Below, one piece after another: positions 43,725-54,985 of a stretch of DNA of 64,000 bases. Positions within the stretch are counted from its first letter, which is position 1, and every line of letters begins with the position of its first letter. Source of the DNA: Lepidostoma basale (Eukaryota > Arthropoda > Insecta > Trichoptera > Lepidostomatidae). The notes under the pieces are model-generated. The model saw nothing but the letters and a program-made list of their open reading frames with translations. It did no database searches and was not told the DNA's origin. Where the stretch lies: assembly GCA_022606425.2 (NCBI GenBank), contig JAHDVF020000172.1, positions 434,001 through 498,000 of the forward strand. The letters run 5' to 3'. The position numbers were made by a program, and so were the translations under genes.

Positions 43725-44259
43725 GATTATTATACAACAGTAAATTAACCAAAGGTTATATTAAGGGTAGAAATCACAGTTTTAATCGAATTCAATTGGG
43801 ATGATTTTAATCTGGGAGTTACATGTCCATCATTAGGATTTTGATGCTGATTAAAACAATATTTTTCAACTTAAGCTGTTAAAAGGTGGAAACATTTTTT
43901 TAAAGGTAGACATTTTTTGAAGGTGTGTCTATATCACACAGATTAAATTAATAGGGAAGGTAATCTATATGCTTCCTGTTATTGTTTATCGTTTTTAATT
44001 TATTATGTTTCATCATTTTTGACTCTATACTATGTGTAATTGTTCCTTCTAATTATTGTTTTATTATTATTATTATTTTCTTATTATATTTTCCACCTTT
44101 AATATTTTCTCCTTTAAATAGTAACAAACCGTTCTTTTAATTAAAATATGTAGGTACCTAACTCAATTTCAGTAAGAACTTCAAAAGAAATTATTCAAAT
44201 TGACATAGGAACAGATACACATAAATATTCGAAAAATCAAGAAAATTTGACATTTGATA
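43725..44259. other. AT-rich, nothing recognised
   Basis: No element seen. Confidence 0.4.
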
Positions 44260-44261
44260 TA

Positions 44262-44412
44262 TTGTTCTTACACCTGATGATGCCAACATAGGTTGATGAA
44301 ACAGCTGTTGCGTAAAATAAAATACAAGTTTGATACAAAAACAAAGTTTATTCATTAACAGTTTAAAATGTTAAGGTATCATAGTGTTTCGGCCAAAACA
44401 ATGGACAATATT
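44262..44412 (+). repeat. H4 repeat, complete-looking copy
   Basis: CACCTGATGATGCCAACATA, GGTTGATGAAACAGCTGTTG, CATTAACAGTTTAAAATG, ending TATCATAGTGTTTCGGCCAA AACAATGG. The core can pair CAAC with GTTG before GAAAC. Confidence 0.75.
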
Positions 44413-45002
44413 TTCCATTACAATTATTAATTACTGTTATAATGCTAATCTCAATTTATTTATTTATTAAAATGAAACAACTGTTGCAATAATTTAATAG
44501 AAATTAAATTAAAACAGTAAATTTTATTAAAGCATCGTAGTTATTCAAAAAAACAGTTGATGTATCATGGAATTTTTAAATAATTTTGAAAACCAAATTT
44601 TTAACATTATTGTGAAATGATTTGCAATATATTTATTAATAAATCTTATAACAACTAACAACCAAACTCTTATAATATAATCAATTATATACCACTTCAC
44701 TTAATATTATTTTCTATGCGTTAAATATGTCATAACATATATAGTAATTGATTTAACTTAAATATTCTATCACAATTAATATTATCTAATTTTCAGATGT
44801 ATGCACAAGTGAGGGACTCTCTTAAATTATATACTACTGGGTTTTTAATAAATAACTTAATAATTGCTTTTTTGAAATTTAACGATGTATTGGTTTTCAA
44901 AATAATATAATATAAAGTCAATAAGGATGAAACAGTACGTTACGTACGTACGTAAGTTAATAGTGTGAAAGGTGGAACTATTTTTTTTAAGGTAGGCCAT
45001 AT
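44413..45002. other. AT-rich with an ACGT microsatellite
   Basis: (ACGT)n-like GTACGTTACGTACGTACGTA at about 44936-44955. Nothing else recognised. Confidence 0.45.
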
Positions 45003-45120
45003 TAAAAGTCGAAAAAATCAACGTGTATGAATGTGGAGAAAGTTAGAGAGGTGTGTCGGGTTAGAGTAGTGTAGCGGTTTATTCTCTCTGTCTACCCTTT
45101 CGCGAAATAGCGTGATGGTT
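45003..45120 (+). mobile_element. LINE A3-like terminal fragment
   Basis: RRTCMNVEKVREVCRVRVV-like tail: AATCAACGTGTATGAATGTG, GAGAGGTGTGTCGGGTTAGA, TCTCTCTGTCTACCCTTTCG, AATAGCGTGATGG. Confidence 0.75.
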
Positions 45121-45905
45121 CATGTTAAATCAAAGCCACTTAAATTGAACAGGTTTCTCTTAATGATACATTTTCGTCTAAAGGAGAAAAATATTTATTA
45201 TTTATATAAGAACGACCATTAATTTATATAAAAAGTTCTGTAAGTACATAATCATAAGTGAAAACAGAAAATAATATAAAATAAAACCTTAAATCAAGGA
45301 TAAAAATGGTGACTACGAAAAACATAATGTGGGAAGGAGAAAGAAAAATAAATGGATCATTTCGAATGCTCAAGAAAAAAACTTCCGTTAAAAAACATTA
45401 AAACATATTATTTCATAAATGCATCACCACGTATAAAGGTATTTATATATTAAATTACTAAATGAAAATAAACCTTTAAAAAATTAACTTGCAGTCTATG
45501 CATCTGTTAGTTTTGATATACCATTATCTTTATTTATGTGTTTAGTAATGAGGATCGAATATAACCGCGTGCCGTCTGTTTGGGAATAGTTTCCCTTCAA
45601 TCAGGCGTGACCTCTGCACGTGGTAGTTATGCGATAGTTATATCATACAACATTCGTCATATAACTTCATGCTGTTGCTAATTTCCCCGAGAAATTACTT
45701 TGAAATGAATATAACATGGATTATGCAGTTTATATTACGTCATTCTAATATGACTTTGGATATTGGACAATATTATGTTTTGATTAACACGATTGTGTTG
45801 CTTAATTAAAGTTATAATCTATTAAAAATATCTATTGTTCAATTGAAAGGACAAATCTTACAAATACATTATTTAGGTAAATAATTAAAGCCAATAGCCG
45901 TATAT
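45121..45905. other. AT-rich, nothing recognised
   Basis: No element seen. Confidence 0.4.
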
Positions 45906-45907
45906 AA

Positions 45908-46227
45908 AACTAACTAACTAACTAACCATCAAGCCGCCTCCCCGAATGGATAGGCAGAAAGAATGGACTGCCATAATTTTCTTTCCTGACATATTTATCT
46001 CGATTCCTCAAAATTCATACATCGTGTCATGCACGCGCGTCCATTTCTCTGACTCCTCACATGGCCGACATTCAATATTTGATGTATTTGATCGTGTAAC
46101 GTTTTCCTCGGTCTTCCTCTTTTTCTGGTTCTATTTGTGTACATCGTTAACATATATATTTTTTACCATTCTTTCTTCATTCATTCTTTCCAAATGTCCA
46201 AACCATCTTAATGAGCCTTTCATATAA
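45908..46227 (-). mobile_element. LINE A2 copy
   Basis: AACTAACTAACTAACCATCA tail. The minus strand encodes SLRWFGHLERMNEERMVKNI, YVNDVHK.., RKTLHDQIHQILNVGHVRSQ, RNGRACMTRCMNFEESR and SILSAYPFGE in broken frames. It is 5'-truncated at the KGSLRW block. Confidence 0.88.
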
Positions 46228-47065
46228 AGGCTAATATAATAATACATACTCGTATAAAGGCTAGTAATTTCGTACTTATTTAGACGTATATTTAGAAATC
46301 GACGCGTTTAGTCGTAGTTCGTATTTTATATCTTATTATATAATATGTTACAACTTTTTTCTTTTATATATAATTAGAATTATTTTTTATTGCATCTTTA
46401 ATATTTTATTCTATTTACAATCAACAGCCAAAATATTGCGGGTTTGTACGTCTAATTTATATTAAGTATTTTCACAAGGATAGGTTTACATTAAATGTTA
46501 TTATAAGCTTGGAGGTAAGAACTATATTTTTGTTAATGTTTCAAGAGATATATAAAAAAATTCCTCGTGCATTTAATGAACATAACGAATGCTTAAATAA
46601 AAACAAGATTTTTCTCAATATATGAAAGTCACGTGAAAGTAGTATTTAATTTTTTTTATATAAACGGAGAATTCTTTAACGTATCACTAAGTCTGTTGAC
46701 TCAGTAAGCGTATTATTGGAAAATAGAGTAAGTGCAATCCCTTGTAAGAAAAGGAGGATGAAAACATTACTCTTTCGTAAGTAAAATTCGACAGAATGAT
46801 GCTGGGAAAGTCTCTAAGAGAACAACAGCTTTCATTTTCTTGATAAGAATACCAAAGAGTAAGTACACAGCTCTGGGAATAATGGAGTCGAAACTTTTAA
46901 AATATCCTTTAATAATAATAAAAGTTCCTGTTGAGAACTCTTCAGAAAAATAATGTCTGCATAAATTACACGGCTTAGAACGACGGAACTCCACTCACAC
47001 GTAGTCTACAATTTATTTTAGGGCTTGACCCATTCGGATCGAGGAGAGTACTAAAAAAAAGTTTG
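46228..47065. other. AT-rich, nothing recognised
   Basis: A 75-codon minus frame at 46767-46994 has no family resemblance. Confidence 0.35.
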
Positions 47066-47069
47066 TGTT

Positions 47070-47245
47070 AGTCAATGATAAATCTTCTACTTCTTCTGGT
47101 GCCATATCAGGTCTCCCCAACGTTAGCGATCACAGCAGCGAAAGCATCTCTGTCCATCGCCACTTGAAACAAGTTCTCAACTCTACCCATTCCTGTCCAC
47201 TTTATTATATCTCGCTGCCAGGACAACTGCCTACAATCAACTCCC
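47070..47245 (-). mobile_element. Family E 3' end
   Basis: CTTCTTCTGGTGCCATATCA, GGTCTCCCCAACGTTAGCGA, TCACAGCAGCGAAAGCATCT, CTGCCAGGACAACTGCC. It is the reverse of the 18805-18940 copy and extends further 5'. Confidence 0.7.
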
Positions 47246-47297
47246 CGACGTTCCTCTATTTTGCCCATGATTATCAGCTGAATAAGGTGCTATTTTT

Positions 47298-47665
47298 GTT
47301 ACATTAGCACGTGACCCAAATATGAGATCATTTTAACCTTCAGATTTGACAACCGCCCTCTTTTGAAAGTAGTTTGATAATCGTGTAAAATAAGACTGTC
47401 CTTCACGGTTGTGGGTCTGCATGTGACTGAAGAGCCCGATCCTGGACCCACAAATTCTGTGGCATCTGAGGCAGGGGAAGGCGCTTGTAATGGAGCCGTT
47501 ACCGTTTCCCAGTGGTCTCTCCTTTCTCCCCCTTCTCCTCTCTGCGACGTCGTCTCTGCGCTGTGCTTCAAAGTCTTGCGTGCCTTTATGTACTGTTGTT
47601 CTCCACCTAGGTCTGTCTTCTGCAGTCTTTTCCCAGCAATCACAGGCGATGTTAGTCTTTTGTAG
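47298..47665 (-). mobile_element. LINE family D, 3' end
   Basis: Minus strand: GKRLQKTDLGGEQQYIKARK, TLKHSAETTSQRGEGGERRD in one frame. The other frame carries the QDFEAQRRDDVAER-type stretch and the decayed finger region (GSRIGLFSHMQTHN). Same family as 25344-25735. Confidence 0.85.
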
Positions 47666-47679
47666 AAGTTTTATTATAT

Positions 47680-47730
47680 TTCATGTGAATGACATGTTTC
47701 GCCTGTCTAATGCATTATTAAATTTGATAG
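47680..47730 (-). repeat. H5 motif
   Basis: GTGAATGACATGTTTCGCCT then GTCTAATGCATTATTAAAT. Confidence 0.6.
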
Positions 47731-47814
47731 GCAATTGAAACCAGTTTGCCAATGCCAGCGAAAAATAAATGTATTATTTATTTATTTATTTATTAAAATA
47801 TTATTTATTTATTT

Positions 47815-48110
47815 CTTCTATATTCGCCATACTTTGTGTTGTAGATGCTTTATTTCTCTTTTCCTTTTTTTTATATACTTTGTATATATAACACTTACAT
47901 TAAAAAATAAAATTACATAGACATGTTTCGGACAATCAGTCCTTCTTCATTGATACATTTTATAAAGATACCTATTTAAATTTTATATATTTTAAATATA
48001 TATCTTTATAATATGTTTTACTGAAGAAGGGCTCCGAAACATGTCTATGTAATTTTATTTTTTTAAATTTAAGTGTTGTATATACAAAGTATACAAAAAA
48101 GAAAAAGAGA
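47815..48110. repeat. H2 inverted dimer
   Basis: Minus arm: ACTTTGTGTTGTAGATGC, TTTCGGACAATCAGTCCTTC. Plus arm: TACTGAAGAAGGGCTCCGAA ACATGTCTATGTAATTTTAT, ending AAAGTATACAAAAAAG. The plus arm has lost part of its stem. Confidence 0.85.
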
Positions 48111-48274
48111 AACATTATATATTTACTTCAATCAAGAAATTTCAGTAAATTTAGTGGATTATCATACAATAAAACTTTACGAAAAGAATGGTTTTCATTC
48201 GTATTAATTATAAAATTAATATATATTATAAATTATTCTAAAGTGAGGCCAAGTGAGTAATTTGAATAGAGATG

Positions 48275-48372
48275 TATGAATTAAACGAGAGAAGTATGTC
48301 AGGAAAGAAAAGTATGACAGTACATTATTTCTGCCTACCCCTTCGAGTAAACGGCGTGACGTATAGTTAGTA
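48275..48372 (+). mobile_element. LINE A2 terminal scrap
   Basis: GAGAGAAGTATGTCAGGAAA GAAAAGTATG, TTTCTGCCTACCCCTTCGAG, AAACGGCGTGA, then TATAGTTAGT. Confidence 0.75.
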
Positions 48373-48487
48373 TTATTCTAAACCATTTTCCGTACATTTG
48401 AATACTAGCATTTAATGAAATATTTTATTGTGTAAAATGAAACAACGGGTCTGAAGAGGTCAGCTGGAATAAGCTTAATTAAGGACA

Positions 48488-48513
48488 GCGGGCGGGGCTT
48501 CGCGATATAAAAT
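48488..48513 (+). promoter_or_regulatory. GC box plus TATA-like element
   Basis: GGGCGGGGC at 48490-48498 and TATAAAA at 48506-48512 in a non-repetitive block. Spacing is tighter than usual for a core promoter, and no plus-strand coding sequence follows closely. Confidence 0.25.
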
Positions 48514-48604
48514 TCTGATTAGTATGAAATAAAACGGAAAACTCTAGAATTTCCTGCGCTTTGCTAATTAAGTAAGATGTCTCTGTTATACGGAAGTGTG
48601 TTAA

Positions 48605-48802
48605 TTATTCAACTGGAGGCAATTTACTTTTAAGTGCACTGGCCGCTTTATCGAAGGGGTCTTTACCCATTTTGTTCTCTCCTTGGAACTTATTTTTAAA
48701 TTGTAGGAAAGTTCCATTATTCACTCGTATCACGTACGCCAAGAAAATTAATAAAACGTAGCGCTTATAAGGTTTCAACTGCATTATGAATTGTTCTCGC
48801 AT
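48605..48802 (-). CDS. Hypothetical small secreted-type ORF
   Basis: A 65-codon minus frame; an internal ATG at 48784 gives MQLKPYKRYVLLIFLAYVIR, which looks like an N-terminal signal segment (basic start, hydrophobic LLIFLAYVI). The rest reads NNGTFLQFKNKFQGENKMGK and DPFDKAASALKSKLPPVE stop. Third codon positions are mixed rather than AT-saturated. A donor-like ATGG|GTAAAG lies inside, so a spliced exon is an alternative. Unrecognised. Confidence 0.3.
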   Translation of the reverse strand: MREQFIMQLKPYKRYVLLIFLAYVIRVNNGTFLQFKNKFQGENKMGKDPFDKAASALKSKLPPVE

Positions 48803-48894
48803 ACCATATTCACGTTGAATATAAATGAACTACACGTTTGTTTAACGACCATCGTTTAAGGATAGAAATATTATGATGATGGATATGTTTACAT

Positions 48895-49055
48895 AAAATA
48901 AATTATAACTTTTAATGCAAAAACTTTGTTATATATCACAATTGTATTTATTTTACGACAGCTGTATCATCAACCAATGTTGACATCATCAGATGTTACA
49001 ATTTTTTTTTGCAAAGTTACAAAAGTTTTTGCGTCAACAGTTATAAATTTTTTTA
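48895..49055. repeat. H4 foldback, first part
   Basis: Minus arm: ATATATCACAATTGTATTTA, ACGACAGCTGTATCATCAAC, CAATGTTGACATCATCAGAT. The plus-oriented tail then starts (GCGTCAACAGTTATAAA) and is interrupted at about 49055 by SINE2. Confidence 0.65.
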
Positions 49056-49067
49056 TTTTTATTTTTT

Positions 49068-49245
49068 ATAAAAAGACTAATATCAAGGATTTTAATCAAT
49101 GATATTAGAATTTATTTTACAATCTTCAATGTGAGCAGAAAATAGCTCATTATTATGAAGAAGGAATCTGGTCGTGTCCAGGCTTGAACCCATGTCCCCT
49201 GGATCAGGAGCCAAACGTTCTATCCCCTAGACCACCACCCGATGT
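49068..49245 (-). mobile_element. SINE2 inserted in an H4 repeat
   Basis: Minus strand: GGTGGTGGTCTAGGGGATAG, TTTGGCTCCTGATCCAGGGG, GGGTTCAAGCCTGGACACGA, CTCACATTGAAGATTGTAAA. The H4 terminal block TATCATAGTGTTTCGGCCAA resumes at 49252. Confidence 0.85.
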
Positions 49246-49654
49246 TCAAATATCATAGTGTTTCGGCCAAAACAATGGATTATTTAAATAAAAGTAATTT
49301 ATTATTTGGGTCCGGAATCATAACAAAAAAAAGCAACTCAAACAAGGACTAATGGATGGAAAGACCAAATAAGGCGACGCCAACCTAATGAACCAAGATA
49401 TATAACATCATATAAATTCAGTAATATTGTAAATTTTATTATATGTATCCATTTTTCAAATGTAATATGTAAATATGACAGCTATAATAAAATTAAAAAT
49501 CCTTTATATTGAATACGAATCCTCTTAAATAACTTAAATACAAATATTTAAATTCAGTAAATTTTACATAATTATTTTAAGATTATTATTGCATAGATAC
49601 ATGTTTACCACCCCTGATCTGTGTGTATATAGAGGAGTAGGTCTGTAACAGTAT

Positions 49655-49810
49655 CAGCAGTCTGTCGATGACAGCGAGCCTGGCGAAACCGGTTGCTGTC
49701 GAAATAAATACAAAAGTGGAAACAGTTGAAAAACATCATTTTATTTAATTATTATATTATTTTAAATGAACTTCCATCAAGAGATTCCACTAAAATCATT
49801 TGATTATATT
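49655..49810 (+). repeat. H8 repeat copy
   Basis: GTCGATGACAGCGAGCCTGG then CGAAACCGGTTGCTGTCGAA, body GTGGAAACAGTTGAAAAACA, tail AAATGAACTTCCATCAAGAG. Confidence 0.75.
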
Positions 49811-50394
49811 GAATATTTTTATATAAGATATGTCATATTTTGCCTCGTATTTTTAAATAAACAGTATTTTTTTAATTTGTATTTTTTTTTAACATTAACT
49901 CTATTTGTATAATATTTGTCGTGCGTACATAACATTAAAAAAATGTATCCAAAGTATATTAGTTTGAACATACCAGGACATTATCAAATGATTTAAAGGG
50001 TTCCCTTTTGTTTAAATGTTATTCCCATAAAATATAAAGAAACTAAAGAAAACCGACAAAAACATAAAAATATCCGATTTTATTTATGTATATTTAATAA
50101 TTGATTGTTTCGGGGTTTATTTTGTAGAATTGCATTGTATTTAAGGAAACATTTTTTTAGTTACAATTCTTGTATTATTATTTATTTTCAAATATTTTCA
50201 GGATTACTTTCGTAAATACATATATAAATACTAATAATTATATGTATGGGGTGGCCATTATGTTTTAACCAAAATCGCGTAGTTTTCATGAATATGCCTT
50301 TTTTTTAAACAAATTATTTTTGGGGCATGTAGTTAAAAGTATCTATAATATATTGAGGACTACAAGAATACCAAGCGCGTGGAAGACGAGACTG
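49811..50394. other. AT-rich, nothing recognised
   Basis: A possible faint H5 piece at 49975-50000. Confidence 0.35.
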
Positions 50395-50430
50395 AAGACT
50401 TTGCTGCAAACCAATCCCTAGGATTGAAAC
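50395..50430 (+). mobile_element. LINE family C terminal scrap
   Basis: TTTGCTGCAAACCAATCCCT then AGGATTGAAAC, the last codons (AANQS.D) and stop of family C. Confidence 0.65.
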
Positions 50431-50601
50431 TTCGAAGAGGATATATCATGAAAAATGCCTTCCGGGAGAATTTTTACACAAAATCAGTGCAGTGAAGACG
50501 GGCAACTTTATCATGGTTTTTATTGATATATAAAATGAAATAACTGTGTCCGTTTTTTAAAGGAAGGTTTTTCTTGAAATTTCACGAAAATATTATCGTA
50601 C

Positions 50602-50679
50602 CTGCTTGCATGGTAACCTTCTCTCTTGAGTTTATCGTATTCACAGATCTCAAACACAATTTTCTCATTACCCGCCGGA
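50602..50679 (-). CDS. Candidate internal host exon (best splice signals)
   Basis: On the minus strand, TGAACTATATTTCAG| is followed by 78 nt and AAGCAG|GTACGA. The frame reads PAGNEKIVFEICEYDKLKRE then GYHAS, with a split codon at each end. Length is a multiple of three and GC is higher than the flanks. It enters in phase 2, which fits the exit of 58087-58138, and exits in phase 2, which fits 24930-25020. Another open frame overlaps (VRRVMRKLCLRS) but has no matching splice sites. Protein family unknown. Confidence 0.45.
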
Positions 50680-51342
50680 CTGAAATATAGTTCACTTTGT
50701 AAGAGGTATCACGGCACTTATCCCTGGCAGTGAATGATTGTCTACTCGGAAGTTTATCTATGGTTAAGTTTTCGTATGTAAACACTCACCAAGAGGTGAA
50801 AAAAACCTAGCTGGGTTTAAATGGTTTCTGAGTTCTGCGAAGTTCTCTAAACGGAAAACTAATTTCAAGAAGTTTATATGTCTCTTTAAACTTATATTGT
50901 AACGATCTTCAGCGAGTGATAAATTTGATGAAAAAACTTATTTTTAACGAATCCAATTTATAAGTTTTATCGAAAGTACCGCCTTGGCAATATTTTATTA
51001 GATTCTCTGCGAAAAAATGGAATTTGTGAATTAAATTAACAACAACTTGACGTAATTTATGTTTTGATCATTTAAGACATTTATTTAAATCATTTTCGAA
51101 AAAAATCTTGACATTTTGACTTTATAATTCAAGTAAAATAATCAAAACATAAAAGTGATTTGTATTTGATGAAATATCTATCTAGACATGTTCCGAATGA
51201 ATTAAACAAAAATTTATATCGACAATACGTTTTTCAAAGGTGATGTCTTTTGTTTTCTAGTTTTCTTTTCTTAGTTGTTAAAGAAAAATATTCCATAATT
51301 AATCCTAAATATTTACAATATTCTGTACAAATTTAGCAGAAT
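50680..51342. other. AT-rich, nothing recognised
   Basis: No element seen. Confidence 0.35.
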
Positions 51343-51560
51343 TTATATTTTTGCAAGCAACTCCCAGGTAAAATGAATGCAAAACAAAGATTGAGAAAAG
51401 AAGAGGATGCTGCTTAGAAAAGCTTTGAGAATAGTTCTGTTGCAGTAATTATTTTTCTTTTTGGTTCTACCATACAGTCCTGGATGGACTTTGGCCGCCT
51501 TTAAAAAGTTTCTGCAGCCGACCTTATCCTGGGCATCCAAACCTCAAGTCTGACTCTAAA
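51343..51560 (-). mobile_element. Possible LINE 3' end
   Basis: Frame reads GLDAQDKVGCRNFLKAAKVH PGLYGRTKKK. The DAQD(K/R)V....FL.AA.V.PG pattern followed by a K-rich end resembles the extreme C-terminus and A-rich tail of insect LINE ORF2. Confidence 0.4.
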
Positions 51561-51689
51561 CATCTTATTTAGAATCAGTTGCAGTACAACGTAACATTTA
51601 AGAACTAATGTATTAAAATTAAAAATAACCATGATGTTGTGCAACCTAGAATATAATAGAAACAAGTAGAATTTAAGTAAGTACCAACC

Positions 51690-52115
51690 ATAAGTACTAA
51701 CTACGAATGACCCAAAGAGACATGGAAAGAGCCATGTTAGGAATAAGCCTAAGATACAGAGTCAGAAACGATACGGTGAGAGAAAAAACAAAGGTCACTG
51801 ACATCATCCACCGGGTGACGACTCTAAAATGGCAATGGGCAGGTCACATAGTCCGATGAAAAATGGACATGAAGACTGCTGTCTTTGTTATGTTACCATT
51901 ACGATTTTTTCGGCCTTGACTGCTGACTTGGAGACCGTGGACGGCAAAGAGAAGTGCAGAGCGACCGCAACTACGGTGGAAGGATGATCTGAACAGACAC
52001 GTCAGAATGACCTGGATGCAGTCTGCATAGGACAGAGTGAAATGGAAGCGAATGGAGGAGGCCTTTATCCAGGGGTGGACGGGGATAGGCTGAAGAAGAA
52101 GAAGAAGCGGGATAA
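51690..52115 (+). mobile_element. LINE family R, longest copy
   Basis: Reads MTQRDMERAMLGISLRYRVR, NDTVREKTKVTDIIHRVTTL, KWQWAGHIVR, a stop, then RPWTAKRSAERPQLRWKDDL, NRHVRMTWMQSA stop DRVKWK, RMEEAFIQGWTGIG stop, and GAAGAAGAAGAAG. It is the classic insect LINE end: R.M....LG....RVRN, LKWQWAGH, RS..RP..RW.DD, DR..W...EEA..Q.W...G. Confidence 0.92.
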
Positions 52116-52855
52116 AAATAATTTTAAAATTCGAGTTCTTTCTTAAAGATATTGTAACAAAATCATTAAAAATCACACAGGAAATTGAAATTAAGTGGTC
52201 TCGGAAGAATGGTTTCCAAAGTATTAAAATTCTTCATTTTACCATTTCCGGATACTACGAATATTTTTTACAGCGTAATCTTTTTGTGCTCACGTAGATT
52301 TATTACAAGGTCCAAAGTTCCAAGTGCTTCAAAAAAATTAAGCTGGCGAAAAATTGGCCTTTCATAATTATTATTTCTCCTAAAACTTCTCCTCGTTAGT
52401 GAACCTAGAAAACGGATTATATCTGAACAAAAACGTGAATTTCTCATTCTAATATTTCGTTTGAATTAAATTTTATTTTCCAGTAAAATTTATTAAATTT
52501 GAGTACTATAAGAATAAAATCTTGAGATAAATCTTTCAAAGTTTTGTATGTATAATTTTTATTATTTTTCAATCGTTTTCATTTAAAAAAGCAACATGTA
52601 TAATATACAATTTTGTTGTTGTTATTGAACAATGATAGTAAGCTGAGAAAATATTAATTTTCAAGGAAATTCATACGGAAATAAATTATATTATTTGTAT
52701 AAAACGCGACTCTAAAGTCACATGGAAATTGTTTTCTTAATTAAATTTGCTAAATTATTAACGAATGCAAATCTACGCCATTGATTACAATTTATATGTA
52801 TTATTACTAATGGTAGCTGGAGAATACAAGATTGCTTTGGTAAATATATTTGATA
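52116..52855. other. AT-rich, nothing recognised
   Basis: No element seen. Confidence 0.35.
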
Positions 52856-52859
52856 TCAT

Positions 52860-52965
52860 ATTTATTTCACTAATGAGGGACTTCTGTGTCCACAACATGT
52901 TTGATTTTTTAATTATATTTTTTTAATAAAGTTGGTGTTGTGTACAAAGTTTAAAAAAGAAACAT
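52860..52965 (+). repeat. H2-related single copy
   Basis: TTTCACTAATGAGGGACTTC, TGTGTCCACAACATGTTTGA, GTGTTGTGTACAAAGTTTAA. It is diverged like the copy at 13560 and abuts a LINE A1 tail. Confidence 0.55.
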
Positions 52966-53380
52966 AACTAACTAATTAACCATCACGCCATTTCCCCGGA
53001 GGGGTAGGCATAGAGGATGGATCGCCACAATGCCCTGTCCTGGCATACCTCTCGGGCTTCCTCTACATTCATACATCGTACCATGCACGCACGTCGATTA
53101 TTCCGACTTCGAATGTGGCCGCCTTTTAGTAATTGATTAATTTGGTCGTGCCATTTTTTCCTCGGTCGTCCTCGGCTTCATTTCCTACTCACGCTGCTTG
53201 TGTACAACTTTTTAACCATTCTACTCTTATCCTTTCGTTCCATATGTCCAAACCATCTCAGGGATCCTTTTTAAATTTTATCCATGATGCAGTCATCTGC
53301 CTTACATTTTTTCTTATTTCATCGTTCGGTATTCTATCACACAACTCTGACAACAAGTGATCTATTTTCTACGGCGTTAT
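52966..53380 (-). mobile_element. LINE A1 copy
   Basis: AACTAACTAATTAACCATCA tail. The minus strand reads RIPNDEIRKKCKADDCIMDK, a shift, LRWFGHMERKDKSRMVKKLY, TSSVSRK, GRPRKKWHDQINQLLKGGHI RSRNNRRACM and SILCLPLRG. Confidence 0.9.
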
Positions 53381-54589
53381 ATACAAAATAAATATTTAAA
53401 CACATTTTTCAGTAATACGGTCAGTTTTGACAAATATACATATTTTTTTTAATTGAGTGTGGTTTACAAATATACGAGTATAAACATTTCTTAACGTATT
53501 TCAGCTTGTAAATATTTTATCAAGTGTTGGTTAACTCCAAAGCAAGTTAAAACATGTCAATTCCATTCAATATAATTAAACTTCTAGAACATTTTTATGT
53601 TAATATTGACCAACTTTATACAGTAAAACTATAGTATTATCATAGAAATATGAAATAATGAAATTTGGTAGTCATTTAATTTTTTTTAGTTCGTGAAAAA
53701 TCACGCCCTGATAGGCCAATGAATAAATTGAGCAAGTAAAAATGCGATTTCATGATACCATAGCGTACGAAATTGGATGAAAGTAACTCGCCCGAACCTT
53801 TTCTCTCCATTTTTTAAAGAAAATGTATCCTTACTGACTAATACATATATTACTTTAGTTTACTGATTGCTCGATATGTGGAGACACCGAATGATGTAAT
53901 TCAATAAAGGAGTGATTTGCCTAATGAGGTGGAAACGAATAGTCATGCCAGTGAAATAAAACGTCACGTTGCAAAGATCTAATGCAATTTTTTACGTTTC
54001 ATTGAGCTTGTGCTCTTGGTTTATAAAAAAAATATATATACGAGTATATATGCGTACGATGAAATTGTAACTATCATGTTTATTATATTATAAACGATAA
54101 CATCTTGTGTTTTATTTTAATTATGATGATTTATGTTATAAGTTATCAAATTGTTTTTAGAGCTAGAAAATAATACTGCAATGGGTACGTAAATCTTATC
54201 ACCATATAATGGAACATATTGTATAGAGAATCGTGATTGTGGTATTTTGAAGAAATTAAACAATTTACTTAATGGCACTAGGCAATTTGCTGAAACGAAG
54301 AAATAAAGTTCTAATAATCAGAATTTAGTCAAAATATATTTTTCTTCTGTTAATAAATCTGACGATCTGTGGCTTTATTTATGCTTTATATATGCTGGAT
54401 TGATATATGCCTTAAATATGCTGGATTAGTAACTGTTTATAGGAGAAAATATTCAAGGTGGAAAATATAATAATAAAAAAATAAAAATAAAACAATAATT
54501 AGAATGAACAATAACACATAGTATAGAGTCAAAAACGATGAAACATAATAAATTAAAAACGATAAACAATAACATGAAGTACACAGATT
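53381..54589. other. Unique AT-rich DNA, no gene seen
   Basis: No repeat recognised. Confidence 0.35.
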
Positions 54590-54680
54590 ACAACATTGGT
54601 TGATGAAACAGCTGTCGTAAAATAAATACAATTGTGATATAAAACAAATTTTTGCATTAACAGTTATAAAGTTTTTTTCT
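54590..54680 (+). repeat. H4 repeat, 5'-truncated
   Basis: ACAACATTGGTTGATGAAAC, AGCTGTCGTAAAATAAATAC, TTGCATTAACAGTTATAAAG. Confidence 0.7.
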
Positions 54681-54839
54681 TTAACCACTTAAGATAATAT
54701 TTCGTTAAGACCAGTAAACGCTAATTTTATTTTGTTTGTGTTTTATTCTGATTAAATGAAAATTTCGATGAAAATATGGTAGAGCTCTCGTAAATTAATT
54801 ATCATTGTGTCTTGTCCTGAAATGAGTACACAAATTAAT

Positions 54840-54985
54840 AATTTCAGCGCCATAATTCGCCATAGCCGTCGTTAATGCTCGGCGAATAATTTATTGCGCA
54901 GTTCATTATGCAATACGGGAGATTAATCGGGCGAGTGTCTTTAAATTATGAAGGAAACAATTATAGCGTAAGGAATAGATGTTCT
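54840..54985. other. Candidate conserved noncoding block
   Basis: Unique DNA with many TAAT/ATTA sites: GCGAATAATTTATTGCGCAG, TTCATTATGCAATACGGGAG, ATTAATCGGGCGAG. Homeodomain-type site density is high. This is speculative without comparative data. Confidence 0.2.

Noticed and set aside
49180..49245. A second tRNA gene
   Set aside because: Part of SINE2, present twice with the same non-tRNA body.
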